A stretch of 64,000 nucleotides of DNA. It comes from Paenibacillus sp. Soil766 (GTDB lineage: Bacteria > Bacillota > Bacilli > Paenibacillales > NBRC-103111). The stretch is taken from the NCBI RefSeq assembly GCF_001428105.1, contig NZ_LMSJ01000001.1, positions 463,558 to 527,557 of the forward strand. The letters run 5' to 3'. Positions 55,464-64,000 of this stretch are shown in pieces (position 1 is the stretch's first letter; every line of letters starts with the position of its first letter). Under the pieces are notes generated by a model that worked only from the letters and a program-made list of their open reading frames with translations, had not been told where the DNA came from and ran no database searches. The position numbers and the translations under genes were made by a program.

Positions 55464-55702
55464 TCATTTGAACTATTAATATTTTTGTGGCGCCCGAGAA
55501 ATCAATTTCATACAAAAAACTAATAATAAGTTTGTTACTCAACGGACTTTTTCAGTGATTACCGAAGTAAATGTGGAAAATAAAGTTCGTTAATATTGTT
55601 TTTTATTTTAAATAAACTTCTCTATCTTCAACCTAAAAATTCAGACATAAAAATGACCAAGACCTCATTCCTAATTGTCTTGATCATTTATTATAATTAT
55701 CT

Positions 55703-55858
55703 TTACATCAAAACATCAAAGCTTCGCACTATATTTTTAAAACCATCAAATAACAGCTGACTAGGATCAATTTTAAATTCTTCTCCTTTAATTGCAAACT
55801 CATTTTTCATATCAACCTTTAATAGGATATCCTCATGTGACGATTTTGTTCTTCTAAA
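55703..55858 (-). other. Short coding remnant, unrecognised
   Basis: A minus-strand frame without a start codon reads RRTKSSHEDILLKVDMKNEF then AIKGEEFKIDPSQLLFDGFK, NIVRSFDVLM and a stop. It looks protein-like but is only about 50 codons and matches no family I know. The rest of 55465-56620 contains an AGCAAACC/GGTTTGCT palindrome near 56281-56300 and no supported gene. Confidence 0.3.
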
Positions 55859-56620
55859 TATTCACACAGTTGCCGTTATCTTCTAAGCTTCGCCACCTTA
55901 AACACCCTTCTAAATTCCTTCCCATCTTTCATTCCCCTGTCCCGCATAATTTTTTGTTGGTGGTTACCTTATATTCATAGCCAACAAAATGCTTGGCTTT
56001 TCATATTCGGAAAGCCGAACACCTCATCTAAAGTGATGCTTATAAAACAACCTTGATTGCCTCGAACAGCAAATTCTTACATCAAAGTCACCCCATTTTC
56101 ATTACAGGACATTCATATAGATTCTAGGGATAGACACGGATTATGAATAGATAAATTTTCAAGATATTAACAAACGCGCCGCTTAGAGTAGCGAATACTT
56201 GATCCGTGTAGAAGAACAATTCCTCGCTATTTATTTGCGTTGTTGGGTGGGAAGACAAATAAATTTAAAATTGCAAGAAGCTAGCAAACCATGGGTTTGC
56301 TGGCCTTTCTTCGTACAAATAAGATTCAAATTACTTATGATGCAGGCAAGCCTTGATGTAATCGAGGCAAACTATGTAGTTGATACATAGATAGGACATT
56401 ATTGTATAACTTATATTCTAATTTTAATCATATGTCCTTTATAAAAGAATTGTCATAACAAACCAAGACTAACTTCATTCTACTTCCGAATTCAAAGGGG
56501 ATTAAATCCTGCGAACGCAAGAGCTTGCGTGAGGAAATTAAATCATACTGAGGAAGCGTACGAGGCGACCGTATCCTTACTGCATGAGAATCCCTTCCAG
56601 CGATCCCATAGGCTAAATTT

Positions 56621-57148
56621 TTAGTTTTTTGGTGTCCAGTAATTAACGAATACTCTAGTCAATGTGCCCGTGAAAATATAGAAAAGGAAAGAATATGCGT
56701 AGGTCCAATCATAATAAGAAATAACTCCAGCCCAAACTGAAAACGGCTCCCCAATAAATGAAAAAATAAGGGCTTGAAATAATAATGCAACGGAGAAGGT
56801 GTTCCATGTTTTGAAGTATTGAAAAATCAACATCTGTGCAACCGGAACTACAGAAAAGTCAAAAGGAAACCCAATAAGAGAGTAGGGGACTAACTTAACA
56901 GGATATACCCAAGTACCGATTTCTGCACCAAGATCGTCTGTAAAGGAAGTGATAATTAGTACCATGAGTCCAAAGAACCAAATAGAGTGAGCTCTTTTGC
57001 GATCAATTACCTTCAATATAATTACCCATGGAATAATAAGTAAAATAAACATGAACCACCATTGCCAGGTAAAAACACCACTAGTTAACCATCTTTCGAG
57101 TTCGAAATGCGCTGCATTTTGTTGTATCTCATGTAATTGATCATTCAT
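56621..57148 (-). CDS. CBO0543-family membrane protein
   Basis: A 175-residue protein with four to five membrane segments (WWFMFILLIIPWVIILKVI, IWFFGLMVLIITSFTDDLGA, a middle pair, and a last aromatic segment). The pattern WFMFILLIIPWxxxLKxID ... GAEIGTWVYPVKLVPY ... FVNYWTPKN is that of the CBO0543 family, common in several copies in spore formers and of unknown role. GAGGCG precedes the ATG. A second, broken family member lies upstream. Confidence 0.8.
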   Translation of the reverse strand: MNDQLHEIQQNAAHFELERWLTSGVFTWQWWFMFILLIIPWVIILKVIDRKRAHSIWFFGLMVLIITSFTDDLGAEIGTWVYPVKLVPYSLIGFPFDFSVVPVAQMLIFQYFKTWNTFSVALLFQALIFSFIGEPFSVWAGVISYYDWTYAYSFLFYIFTGTLTRVFVNYWTPKN

Positions 57149-57251
57149 ATTTTTTCGCCTCGATCATAGGAGAATTTTTTACATCATGTTAATTTTGCCC
57201 GTACACCTGCCGCGCTAATCTGTACGTTGGCGGAATAGGCTGCAAAATTTA

Positions 57252-57761
57252 TCAACGGTAGCCTGTTTTAGATCTTGTTATGAAGCTATCGATTCCGTTA
57301 TAGTTCAACGTACGAAGCCGTTTATAAATTCTAACGTGGATAATTAACAAATAATAAATAAATGTATACAACAAGAAGGAACGAAATAAACTCCAATTCA
57401 AATGCCACATGATACCTAGCTTTAAAGTCAACCACTCATAACTGGTTGAAAACTTAGACCAGGCTATAAGATATAGAATTTTCTTCCACCATCTAGCGGT
57501 ATAAGAAAACCAATTTATAATCATTGCCACGAAAGCAGGATAAATACCAATAATAATCCATAAAGCCTTAAATTCAACTTTATCTATTTCATAAAATCCC
57601 CAAGCTTTAAGACTTGTGCTGGCAAATGTATCTGTAAGCGTTGATAAAAATTGACCAAATATGACTGTCCCATATATCTAAGATAAAGTTAGTCGTTTAT
57701 TCATGAAAATTACAATTGAGTAACTAATTAAAATTGTAACGACTATTACAACCCAACTCAT
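57252..57761 (-). pseudogene. CBO0543-family membrane protein with amber codon
   Basis: From ATG at 57761 (GGAAAAGGTG upstream) the frame reads MSWVVIVVTILISYSIVIFM, NKRLTLS, then TAG at 57678-57680. It continues in frame as IYGTVIFGQFLSTLTDTFAS ... WGFYEIDKVEFKALWIIIGI and so on to a stop at 57252, 170 codons in total. That is the family's normal length, so a single nonsense change has broken an otherwise whole gene. A restart at 57530 would omit the first membrane segments. Confidence 0.75.
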
Positions 57762-58197
57762 GTAATCACCTTTTCCAAAGTTCTTGGCTTTGGAATATAT
57801 TGCCCAATAAAAGATGAACCTACAATATCTAACCTGAATTTAAATAAACTTCCCTTCGGGGTTAATAAAAACAAGGAGCAGCGGCCGCGACTGTTGAGGT
57901 TTCCAACTGCAGTAATACTCCTCTAACGATCATTGAGTTAAAGTTCTTACGTTAGTTTAGCGGATCACCCACTACTCGTTTGGCACAAGCAAACAAACCC
58001 CCTCTGATCTGAACCCATTGTTTACATTAGTAAAAAGTCACTAACGAACTCTATTTTCCACTAACACACTTTATTTTCCACCAACGATCTTTATTTTCCT
58101 TGATCAACGATAATGTTATTTCCTTGATCATGAAGATCATCATCACACGATTTTCACCTGACTTTTTCGTATGATACATTTATACATCAAGAATAAA

Positions 58198-58227
58198 CCC
58201 GTGCAATTTGAACGGGTTTACTGCGTA
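58198..58227 (-). terminator. Terminator after ATPase copy 2
   Basis: Minus strand: AAACCCGT ... ACGGGTTT hairpin followed by ATTC, homologous to the terminator at 27478-27515 but with a shorter T-run. Confidence 0.6.
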
Positions 58228-58269
58228 ATATCAATTCTCATGTTTAAATTTTACTAATGCATTCCGTAC

Positions 58270-58941
58270 TCAATGCACCAGTCTCCCATCTCGAAACCGT
58301 ACAACCCGCTTCGCCTGCTCCGCAACCTGCCGATCATGCGTAATCACAATAATCGTCCTGCCCTGCTCATTCAACCGCCTGAAAATGTCCATGATTTCCA
58401 CACCAGTCTTGGAATCCAACGCCCCCGTTGGCTCATCCGCCAAGATAATAGGTGGATCACCAGCCAACGTCCGCGCAATCGCCACACGTTGCTGCTGGCC
58501 ACCAGACAGCTCGGAAGGAAAATGCTTCCGACGATCCAGCAGATCAACCGCTTCCAATGCCTGGAGCACCAGCGGATCCCGCTGTTTTCTCGATAGTCCA
58601 CGATAAATTAAAGGCAACTCCACATTCTCATATGCGTTTAACCTCGGCAGAAGGTTAAAGCTCTGGAAAACAAACCCGATCTTCCGATTACGAATTTCGG
58701 CCAGTTGTGAGTCTTTCAGCGAATGAATCTGCTTCCCATCAAGTATATACAGACCTTCGTCTGAAATGTCCAAACAGCCGATGATATTCATCAGCGTGGA
58801 CTTTCCAGACCCCGAAGGTCCCATAATAGCGACAAACTCACCTTGTGCGATGTCTAACGAAATGTCGTCAAGGGCGCGGATTGTCTCCCCGCCCATGTGA
58901 TAAAATTTGCTAACATGCTCAATTTGAATTAAGGCTGTCAT
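58270..58941 (-). CDS. LolD/MacB-type ABC ATPase, copy 2
   Basis: A 223-residue full-length ATPase nearly identical to the copy at 27560-28231, with Walker A GPSGSGKST, signature [16 protein letters not shown], Walker [12 protein letters not shown] and H-loop VITHD intact. Differences are scattered (for example GETIRALDDISLDIAQ against GETVRALDDITLDIVQ), so both copies have diverged under some constraint. There is no partner permease here either. GGGGGCG precedes the ATG. Confidence 0.88.
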   Translation of the reverse strand: MTALIQIEHVSKFYHMGGETIRALDDISLDIAQGEFVAIMGPSGSGKSTLMNIIGCLDISDEGLYILDGKQIHSLKDSQLAEIRNRKIGFVFQSFNLLPRLNAYENVELPLIYRGLSRKQRDPLVLQALEAVDLLDRRKHFPSELSGGQQQRVAIARTLAGDPPIILADEPTGALDSKTGVEIMDIFRRLNEQGRTIIVITHDRQVAEQAKRVVRFRDGRLVH

Positions 58942-59027
58942 TGTCTTCGCCCCCCATTATTTGAAGCCAAATAAATGAAGAATACGATTCAATTCAATGT
59001 GTACTTATTCAGATGAATTCATTTCTT

Positions 59028-59552
59028 TTACCGCTTCGCCTTATAAAATTCATGATATAGCTTCATGAGCGCCCGCTTCTCAATCCGCGACACATACGAA
59101 CGTGAAATCCCCAGTTCCTTCGCGATCTCCCGCTGTGTCCGCTCTTCGCCGCCAAGCTCCAAACCAAACCGACCGACAACAACTTCCTTCTCGCGGTCGT
59201 CCAAAATCTCTAAATTTTTATATATCTTCGACTTCTCAATTTTCAACTGTACTGCATCCACAACATCGTCAGCTTCACTGCCGAGGATGTCAATCAACGT
59301 AATCTCATTCCCCTCTTTGTCCGTTCCAATGGGGTCATGCAAGGATACATCTTTCCGCGTTTTCTTCAAGGAGCGCAAATGCATCAGAATCTCGTTCTCG
59401 ATACAACGTGCAGCAAATGTCGCCAGCTTCGTGCCCTTATTCGGCGAGAAGGATTCAATCGCTTTGATCAGGCCGATCGTTCCAATGGAGATCAAATCTT
59501 CCAAATCTTCCCCCGTATTGTCGAATTTTTTGACGATATGAACACGAAGCAA
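59028..59552 (-). pseudogene. sigK: SigK, 5'-truncated, copy 2
   Basis: The open frame runs from [20 protein letters not shown] through [37 protein letters not shown] and [20 protein letters not shown] to the natural end EFYKAKR. Region 2.2 onward to region 4 is intact, but the first ~65 residues of SigK, including most of region 2.1, are missing. The only start is TTG at 59552 without a clear ribosome site. It could be read as the downstream half of a sigK gene split for developmental joining (as spoIIIC in Bacillus subtilis). However, no recombinase or other half lies here and the same break point occurs in copy 1, so a dead fragment is more likely. Confidence 0.75.
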
Positions 59553-59625
59553 CGTAACTTCCCTCTACAAAAATGCCCGCTAACGGAACAAAGAGCTGCC
59601 TCCCGGCAGCCCTTTCGAAGTTGAA

Positions 59626-59740
59626 CTATTGCTTTCCGAGCGTAACAACTCCATATAAATAAGCATATGAAGGCATCTTACTGTTCGCATATGCAGCCGC
59701 GCCGATCATTCCAGCTTGTCCACCTAATGTCCACCTGATC
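59626..59740 (-). pseudogene. ROK-family sugar kinase, C-terminal remnant
   Basis: The minus strand reads WTLGGQAGMIGAAAYANSKM then PSYAYLYGVVTLGKQ before TAG. 'LGGxAGxxGAAxxA' is the conserved C-terminal motif of ROK glucokinases and repressors. About 35 codons remain. It adjoins a GH43-like N-terminal fragment on one side and the duplicated sigK module on the other. Confidence 0.6.
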
Positions 59741-59749
59741 TCTCTTGTT

Positions 59750-59881
59750 CTATCTTACAATCATGGAATGGAAAGAAAGTTTTAAGGGATGATATTGGGC
59801 GGTATCACGTACTGAATTTAGCAAGCGATCACCGGTAAAGTAAACAATCAGGTATCCGGAATACTCTTCTCCAGAAGACAT
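59750..59881 (-). pseudogene. GH43-like N-terminal fragment
   Basis: ATG at 59881 follows GGGAGG. The frame gives MSSGEEYSGYLIVYFTGDRL then unrelated sequence to a stop at 59750. 'EYxGYLFVYFTG(D/E)' is the start of a GH43-type five-bladed propeller enzyme; a better-preserved relative is the decayed gene at 62480-63060. The gene begins five bases after the GH29 stop codon, so it was once the next gene of that operon. Confidence 0.5.
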
Positions 59882-59885
59882 CGTT

Positions 59886-61175
59886 TCAACCTCCCGTTTC
59901 CACAACCAGCTTGATGACAGTATCAAGCGGCTCCCATTTTTCCTTAGGTACTTTGATGGAAATCTCTTTCTCATTTTGTTCGAAAGGAACCGGGGTGCCG
60001 TCCAGCAATTGGCAACGTACAATTTTCTGCGGAAGCGCCGGTAAAGACATGTTATCAAAAACTGGCATATTTTGAACATGCAAATATAGATGGTTTCCCT
60101 TGCAGGTCATACCATAAATATGGTCTACCGGCTCGAGCGGCCCCCCCCGGGTCCCGTAAATGGCTTCGCCGTTTTTCCTCATGAAGGCACCGATTTGCTT
60201 TAAACGCTCAACTTGGCTTGCAGGTATTTCCCCTTCCGGATCTGGAGCAACATTGAGCAGTACATTGCCGCCGCGGACAAAACAATCGATCATTAATTTG
60301 ATTATTTGTTCTAACGGCAATACCCGTTCTTCAGCATCATAGGACCAATGATAAGCGATGGTGAAACATTTTTCCCAATCGACAGGAACAATGTCCCCAT
60401 TAATCTCGTGAGGACCTTCATCGCATTGAAAATCGCCGATCCAGCCGGACCGCGGATTAATGACGCATTTCGGCTGATTGCTCCTTACCATCTCGTTTAA
60501 TCGGACCGGCTCCCAGAACCAGGCCGCATCGGCATCCGTTCCGGAATGCGCCAACCAGCCACCATCATACCAGAGAATATCAATCGTTCCATATCGCGTG
60601 GTAAGCTCTTGCAGCTGCTCATAAGTTTGCCGTTTCATCAAAGCCGCATTTTCAGCCAGCTCCTTTGGTTTGAAATAGCCGGGAAACCTCCAGTCCATAG
60701 GTGAATAATACAAACCGGTACGAAGCCCTGCCTTACGAAAGGCATCGGTATATTCTTTAACAAAGTCGCGTTTGGCGCCGGTATTCGCGCTATGGAATTG
60801 TCCGTAGCTTCCTGGACTGTCCCACATAGCAAAGCCGTCATGATGGCGAGTTACCATGACCGAATATCGCATACCTGCTTCTTGAGCCAGGTTCGCCCAG
60901 TCTTCTGCATTAAATTTCTGTGGTCGAAACTGATCGGCCAGCTTCGCATATTCGTCAGCGGGAATTTTCTCGTTGAACATGGCCCATTCACCGCGACCAA
61001 CTATGGAGTAAAGTCCCCAGTGGAAAAAAAAGCCGAGCTTGGCATCCCGCCACCATTCCTTATCCTCATCGCTCAGGTTAAGCCACGGTGCCTCAACGCC
61101 GTCCCGGCTTTTCAGCTGAACACTGCTTTTCAACATGGAGGCAAGCTCGGCGTCTTGCAATTTCTTGATGGACAT
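59886..61175 (-). CDS. GH29 alpha-L-fucosidase
   Basis: A 429-residue cytoplasmic glycosidase, no signal peptide. Hallmarks are WWRDAKLGFFFHWGLYS, VMVTRHHDGFAMWDS (the HHDGF substrate-binding motif), GLYYSPMDW, IDILWYDGGW (the Asp near residue 200 is the expected nucleophile) and GGNVLLNVAPDPEGEIP. A short C-terminal beta domain follows. It removes terminal alpha-L-fucose from oligosaccharides. The start at 61175 follows AAGGGG; the frame to 61238 lacks a site. It is divergent from an AraC regulator with a 215-base shared region, AT-rich, that should hold both promoters. Confidence 0.93.
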   Translation of the reverse strand: MSIKKLQDAELASMLKSSVQLKSRDGVEAPWLNLSDEDKEWWRDAKLGFFFHWGLYSIVGRGEWAMFNEKIPADEYAKLADQFRPQKFNAEDWANLAQEAGMRYSVMVTRHHDGFAMWDSPGSYGQFHSANTGAKRDFVKEYTDAFRKAGLRTGLYYSPMDWRFPGYFKPKELAENAALMKRQTYEQLQELTTRYGTIDILWYDGGWLAHSGTDADAAWFWEPVRLNEMVRSNQPKCVINPRSGWIGDFQCDEGPHEINGDIVPVDWEKCFTIAYHWSYDAEERVLPLEQIIKLMIDCFVRGGNVLLNVAPDPEGEIPASQVERLKQIGAFMRKNGEAIYGTRGGPLEPVDHIYGMTCKGNHLYLHVQNMPVFDNMSLPALPQKIVRCQLLDGTPVPFEQNEKEISIKVPKEKWEPLDTVIKLVVETGG

Positions 61176-61390
61176 GTTTCGCAAATCCCCTTTATATAAA
61201 ACAAAATTACTTTCTTTGTTTATTATAATGCACTTCATTCAAAAGAAAAATAGCATAATATTATATTAGATATAATAAAATTACGATTAGTATCGCGATT
61301 TCCCGATTCCCTATCCGGCTTATTTTCCTGTATTATTGATATAGTTAGCATGAATTTATGACTATAACCAAATTACATGGGAGTGGTTCG

Positions 61391-62224
61391 ATGTACCGCC
61401 TCTATATGCTGCCTGCTTTCGAAGAATATAACTTTCTTTGTTTTCCGCACTCGGTCGGGAAAAATACCAAGCCCATTGATCATAATGTCAATCGCGAATC
61501 GGGGGTTAGAGATTTCAGCTTGCATTTCGTGGTAGGCGGTAAGGGATATCTGGAATTGAACGGGACCGTCTATGACTTAAAACAAGGAGATGTCTTCCTT
61601 CACACGCCATTTCAGAAAATGCGCTACTACACATCGGAAGATGACCGCTGGGAGATTTACTGGATACAATTTAACGGAAGCGCCTTGGCGAACTTTATGC
61701 TGGAGAGAGGCTTTCACGAAACGTCCCTCTGGTATATGAAAGAGAACGGACCGCTAGAGCAAGCCTGGCTGGAACTGCTAGATGAAGTAGAAGTAAACAA
61801 CTTTTTGCGACCTGCCAAAATTTCCGCCCTGACCTATGCTGTGATTGTTGAATTTATGTGCAATGCCATACCTTTTTCCAATAATAGGGGTACGCACAAC
61901 ATTGACCGAATCATTCAACTGCTTCCGATGATGCATGAGAACGCTCATCTTCCATTTAACCTTGAAGAGTGGGCAAACAAAGCGAACCTAACGCCGAATT
62001 ATTTCTGCAGTCTGTTCAAAAAGGTAACGAAAATGACGCCACTCACTTATATCACGAAATGCCGGATCCAAAAGAGCAAGCAATTGCTGCTGGGCGATCC
62101 GGGTATTCAAATCAAAGAGATCGCAATCAACTCAGGCTACCCCAGCGTAAGCTATTTCAATAAAATCTTCATGGAGATGGAGGGTATGACCCCGGGCGAA
62201 TTCCGATCCATTCATTACAAATAA
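61391..62224 (+). CDS. AraC-family regulator with cupin sensor, next to GH29
   Basis: A 277-residue cytoplasmic regulator. The N-terminal cupin domain has FSLHFVVGGKGYLELNGTVY and LKQGDVFLHTPFQKMRYYTS. The C-terminal DNA-binding domain (~180-277) has LEEWANKANLTPNYFCSLFK and IKEIAINSGYPSVSYFNKIF. The start at 61391 follows GGGAGTGG; the frame to 61358 has no site. It is divergent from the GH29 gene and presumably controls it in response to a sugar bound in the cupin. Confidence 0.92.
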   Translation: MYRLYMLPAFEEYNFLCFPHSVGKNTKPIDHNVNRESGVRDFSLHFVVGGKGYLELNGTVYDLKQGDVFLHTPFQKMRYYTSEDDRWEIYWIQFNGSALANFMLERGFHETSLWYMKENGPLEQAWLELLDEVEVNNFLRPAKISALTYAVIVEFMCNAIPFSNNRGTHNIDRIIQLLPMMHENAHLPFNLEEWANKANLTPNYFCSLFKKVTKMTPLTYITKCRIQKSKQLLLGDPGIQIKEIAINSGYPSVSYFNKIFMEMEGMTPGEFRSIHYK

Positions 62225-62240
62225 AAAACAGCTCCATTAA

Positions 62241-62274
62241 AATAGGCCAGCCAGATACCACTGGCTGGCCTATT
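62241..62274. terminator. Terminator-like perfect hairpin after the AraC gene
   Basis: AATAGGCCAGCCAG and CTGGCTGGCCTATT form a 14-bp perfect stem around ATACCA, 17 bases after the stop codon. The T-run is weak, but the position fits a terminator. Confidence 0.7.
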
Positions 62275-62286
62275 AATACGAGTCGC

Positions 62287-62412
62287 TCAATTGCCTAACC
62301 GCTCGTTGATACGACTGACACAAGAATAGTCGGCAGCAATCCGTTCAACTTGCTTCTCCGTCCACTCATCTGTATACTTCTTCCCGCAACCATGACAAAA
62401 TCGACTCTTACA
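62287..62412 (-). mobile_element. Transposase zinc-binding domain remnant
   Basis: The minus strand reads CKSRFCHGCGKKYTDEWTEK then QVERIAADYSCVSRINERLG and a stop. CKSRFCxxCGKxxxDEW is the zinc-finger signature at the N-terminus of IS91-like and related transposases. Only about 40 codons remain; the element's ends are not visible. Confidence 0.5.
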
Positions 62413-62479
62413 TGTAAATCATATATACTTTCAGGCTCCCCTTTTCGGCAACCCTTTCATTCGTATAAGGCATAACCTA

Positions 62480-63060
62480 GATCTCGGCTCCCCCACTTCA
62501 TTGCCTTTTGGACCGTTTCTTCAATACTTTTACGAACAACCTCTGCGTCAAGTTTTGCTTGATGACATTACCCAAAATACCAAATATTGCTCCGAATCGG
62601 CGTCGTAGATCGCTTCCGGCGTTCAGACCCAGCCCGCCTCCAGGGGCGCAACTTCTACCATCCTTTGCTCTGACCAATGAATCAAATCGTTCGATTCCCA
62701 TATCAGGACGGAGCGGCTTCCTTCGTACGCTGCCAATTTCCATCTTCATGCGCCTAGAGATCCGTCCTCAGTAAGAAGAACTTGTCCCCTTTGGGCGACT
62801 TACGATGAACAGATCGCGTACTCCTTTTTCCCCTAATTGAGAAGTAAGAACGGGCTTGCCGCCATTCAGCTCCTGCCAATGCAGCGGATTGTTCCATTCG
62901 CTTAAAGCTAAGTAGATCTCTCCCCGCCGCCTATGCCATCATCGGTAAAAATAAACGAACAGGTAACCAGCACATTTTTGTGATCGGACATTTTCCACTT
63001 CAACCTCTCAACTCTTTCAGACGGTCGATACGACGTAACGCTTCCCGCTTTCAACATCGA
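62480..63060 (-). pseudogene. GH43-type glycosidase, decayed
   Basis: Minus-strand pieces in several frames, in the right order for one enzyme: EIYLALSEWNNPLHWQELNG with GKPVLTSQLGEKGVRDLFIV; KGDKFFLLRTDL followed by TAG; GSRSVLIWESNDLIHWSEQR with MVEVAPLEAGWV, a TGA, and TPEAIYDADSEQYLVFW. These match the propeller of GH43-type enzymes ('vRDPFIIRSPEGDKFYLIATD', 'VWESTDLVNWSE', 'VWAPEAiYD'). Several stops and frameshifts make it dead. It once encoded a probable arabinan- or xylan-type exo-glycosidase. Confidence 0.7.
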
Positions 63061-63096
63061 ACCCGATACAGCCGTTCCCCACTTGAGAAAAAGTAA

Positions 63097-63810
63097 TTAC
63101 TTCGCCATCTTGCGTAATCCTGATCTTCTTCGGCATTCTGCAGGCCAGTAGTTCATCTCAGCATTAATATTGAGCGTATAAAGTTCATGATGCTCCAAAA
63201 TATCTATATTCTCAAAACGGATATGCTCGATCGTGTCTCCATCCTTATGGTGGTCGCCATGGGTTCCCATTATGATGGGATGCGCTACATCGGCCCACAG
63301 CACTGAATTCCGTACGGTTACATATCTGGTATCACCATAGAAATCCCAACGAGTGCCGTAAACAGCAATGCAATCGTCAGAATTTCGTATGAAAATATCT
63401 TCAATATCAATGTTGAAACATGCCATGATATCAATACCGTCGGACCATCCCCTGGTACTGAAGGCTTTGAAATTGCGAATCTGCACATGTTCAGAGCTTC
63501 CAAGATAAATACTGTAATGTGGCGGATCAACAATCGTAATGCCCTCAACGGTAATTCGCTTGGAGAACACAATGCGTACTCCGCTCGCCCATGCAGCAAG
63601 AGCTCGTTCGCGATCAATATGATGGTGCTGTGTGGATACCGCCGTTCTACCGAACGTATCGTACCCGATGTCTCCCAAGGCGGTCCCTGCGTTATATCCG
63701 ACGGTATGATGCCACTGCCATGAGGCCAGATACCAGGCTGCATGTTCCGCCCATTCGAGAAACGTCCTCTTGCAGGTGACTCGGAACAGTGCAAGTCCTA
63801 CCTTAAGCAA
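63097..63810 (-). pseudogene. Chimeric ORF: unknown + GH28 + GH95 fragments
   Basis: A 237-codon open frame made of pieces of at least three proteins. Residues ~1-68 (EWAEHAAWYLASWQWHHTVG; GYDTFGRTAVSTQHHHID) look like part of an alpha-barrel glycoside enzyme I cannot name. Residues ~80-205 (VEGITIVDPPHYSIYLGSSE; WSDGIDIMACFNIDIEDIFI; RNSDDCIAVYG) are a GH28-type beta-helix with the N-S-D-D-C-I catalytic motif. The last ~25 (YTLNINAEMNYWPAE) are the GH95 signature. No single family has this order, so it is a fusion of gene fragments. The first Met has no clear ribosome site. Confidence 0.75.
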
Positions 63811-63874
63811 AGGGATGGCAGACTCCGCAATATGTTTCTAGCGCCCCCGCCGTCGTGTAGCCGTTGTCGAGCAG

Positions 63875-63961
63875 CTCCCTAATAACCATTCCTGCGCCTA
63901 TACGACAACCGGATCAGCCGCACCATCAAATACCGGATCCCGAAATAAAGGTGCCTTCATC
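63875..63961 (-). pseudogene. GH43/GH32-like N-terminal fragment
   Basis: From ATG at 63961, with GAGAGGAAG upstream, the frame reads MKAPLFRDPVFDGAADPVVV then a TAG. 'FRDPVxDGAADPxVxWN' is the first propeller strand of GH43/GH32-type enzymes. The rest of the gene is gone; the sequence to 63810 holds unrelated scraps. Confidence 0.55.
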
Positions 63962-64000
63962 TATTCTTCCTCTCTTCGTTCCCATTTTCAAGCCATCGAA

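Larger units (their letters stand above)
58040..59557. repeat. Dispersed ~1.5-kb duplicated module, copy 2
   Basis: Same orientation and order as copy 1 at 27321-28792. The three tandem 20-mers sit at 58040-58059, 58060-58079 and 58080-58099. The short unmatched region is between the ATPase and sigK parts. The gap 57762-58039 before it shows no gene. Confidence 0.85.

Noticed and set aside
56199..56390. 63-codon plus-strand frame
   Set aside because: It spans a palindrome near 56281-56300, has no ribosome site and no protein-like pattern.
59028..59552. sigK as one half of a developmentally rearranged (skin-type) gene
   Set aside because: No recombinase, no matching 5' half in the window, and an identical break point in a second, frameshifted copy at 28297-28789 point to duplication of a dead fragment.

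Overview
The window looks like chromosome of a low-to-mid-GC, spore-forming Firmicute of the Paenibacillus type. The evidence is the strong AGGAGG-like ribosome sites, fragments of the mother-cell sigma factor SigK, the many Lpl/Ytc-type sugar importers without ATPases, the large membrane-anchored AraC regulators, a YesM/YesN pair, and multi-domain secreted glycan enzymes. This assignment is inference from gene content. I saw no rRNA, tRNA or CRISPR array.

Left end (1-3900) is a gene graveyard. It holds SDR, siderophore-binding, secreted-protein, histidine-kinase, IS4-type transposase, LolD-type ATPase, IS110 and TrmO-like fragments, plus a decayed secreted EEP phosphoesterase, mostly butted end to end.

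Locus A (4048-22357) is a mostly minus-strand glycan locus. It has LplB/LplC/solute-binding protein, two DUF1861 propeller proteins flanking an MgtC/SapB protein, a Cof-type HAD phosphatase, a secreted EEP phosphoesterase (terminator at 7612-7653), then a GH38 alpha-mannosidase. A second EEP enzyme with discoidin domains and a divergent sensor-AraC regulator complete it. I read it as uptake and breakdown of a mannose-rich, possibly phosphorylated glycan.

Accessory stretch (22358-28935) holds small proteins (DUF4177, M50-like protease, YHYH protein, hypotheticals), an SRAP remnant, and copy 1 of a duplicated module made of a LolD-type ATPase plus a truncated sigK.

Locus B (28936-36225): YesM/YesN two-component pair, a CUT1 importer and an AraC regulator. 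Locus C (36263-45118): a GH95 enzyme, a sensor-AraC regulator and a CUT1 importer. Locus D (45357-55277): a GH141-like beta-helix enzyme bounded by direct repeats, a sensor-AraC regulator and a CUT1 importer. GH29, GH95 and GH141 all include alpha-L-fucosidases, so fucose-containing glycans are a likely theme. The four importers lack ATPases and presumably share an MsmX-like ATPase encoded elsewhere.

Right end (55278-64000): CBO0543-family membrane genes (one intact, one with an amber codon), copy 2 of the ATPase/sigK module, GH29 with a divergent AraC regulator, then a second graveyard of glycosidase fragments (ROK, GH43, GH28, GH95) and a transposase remnant.
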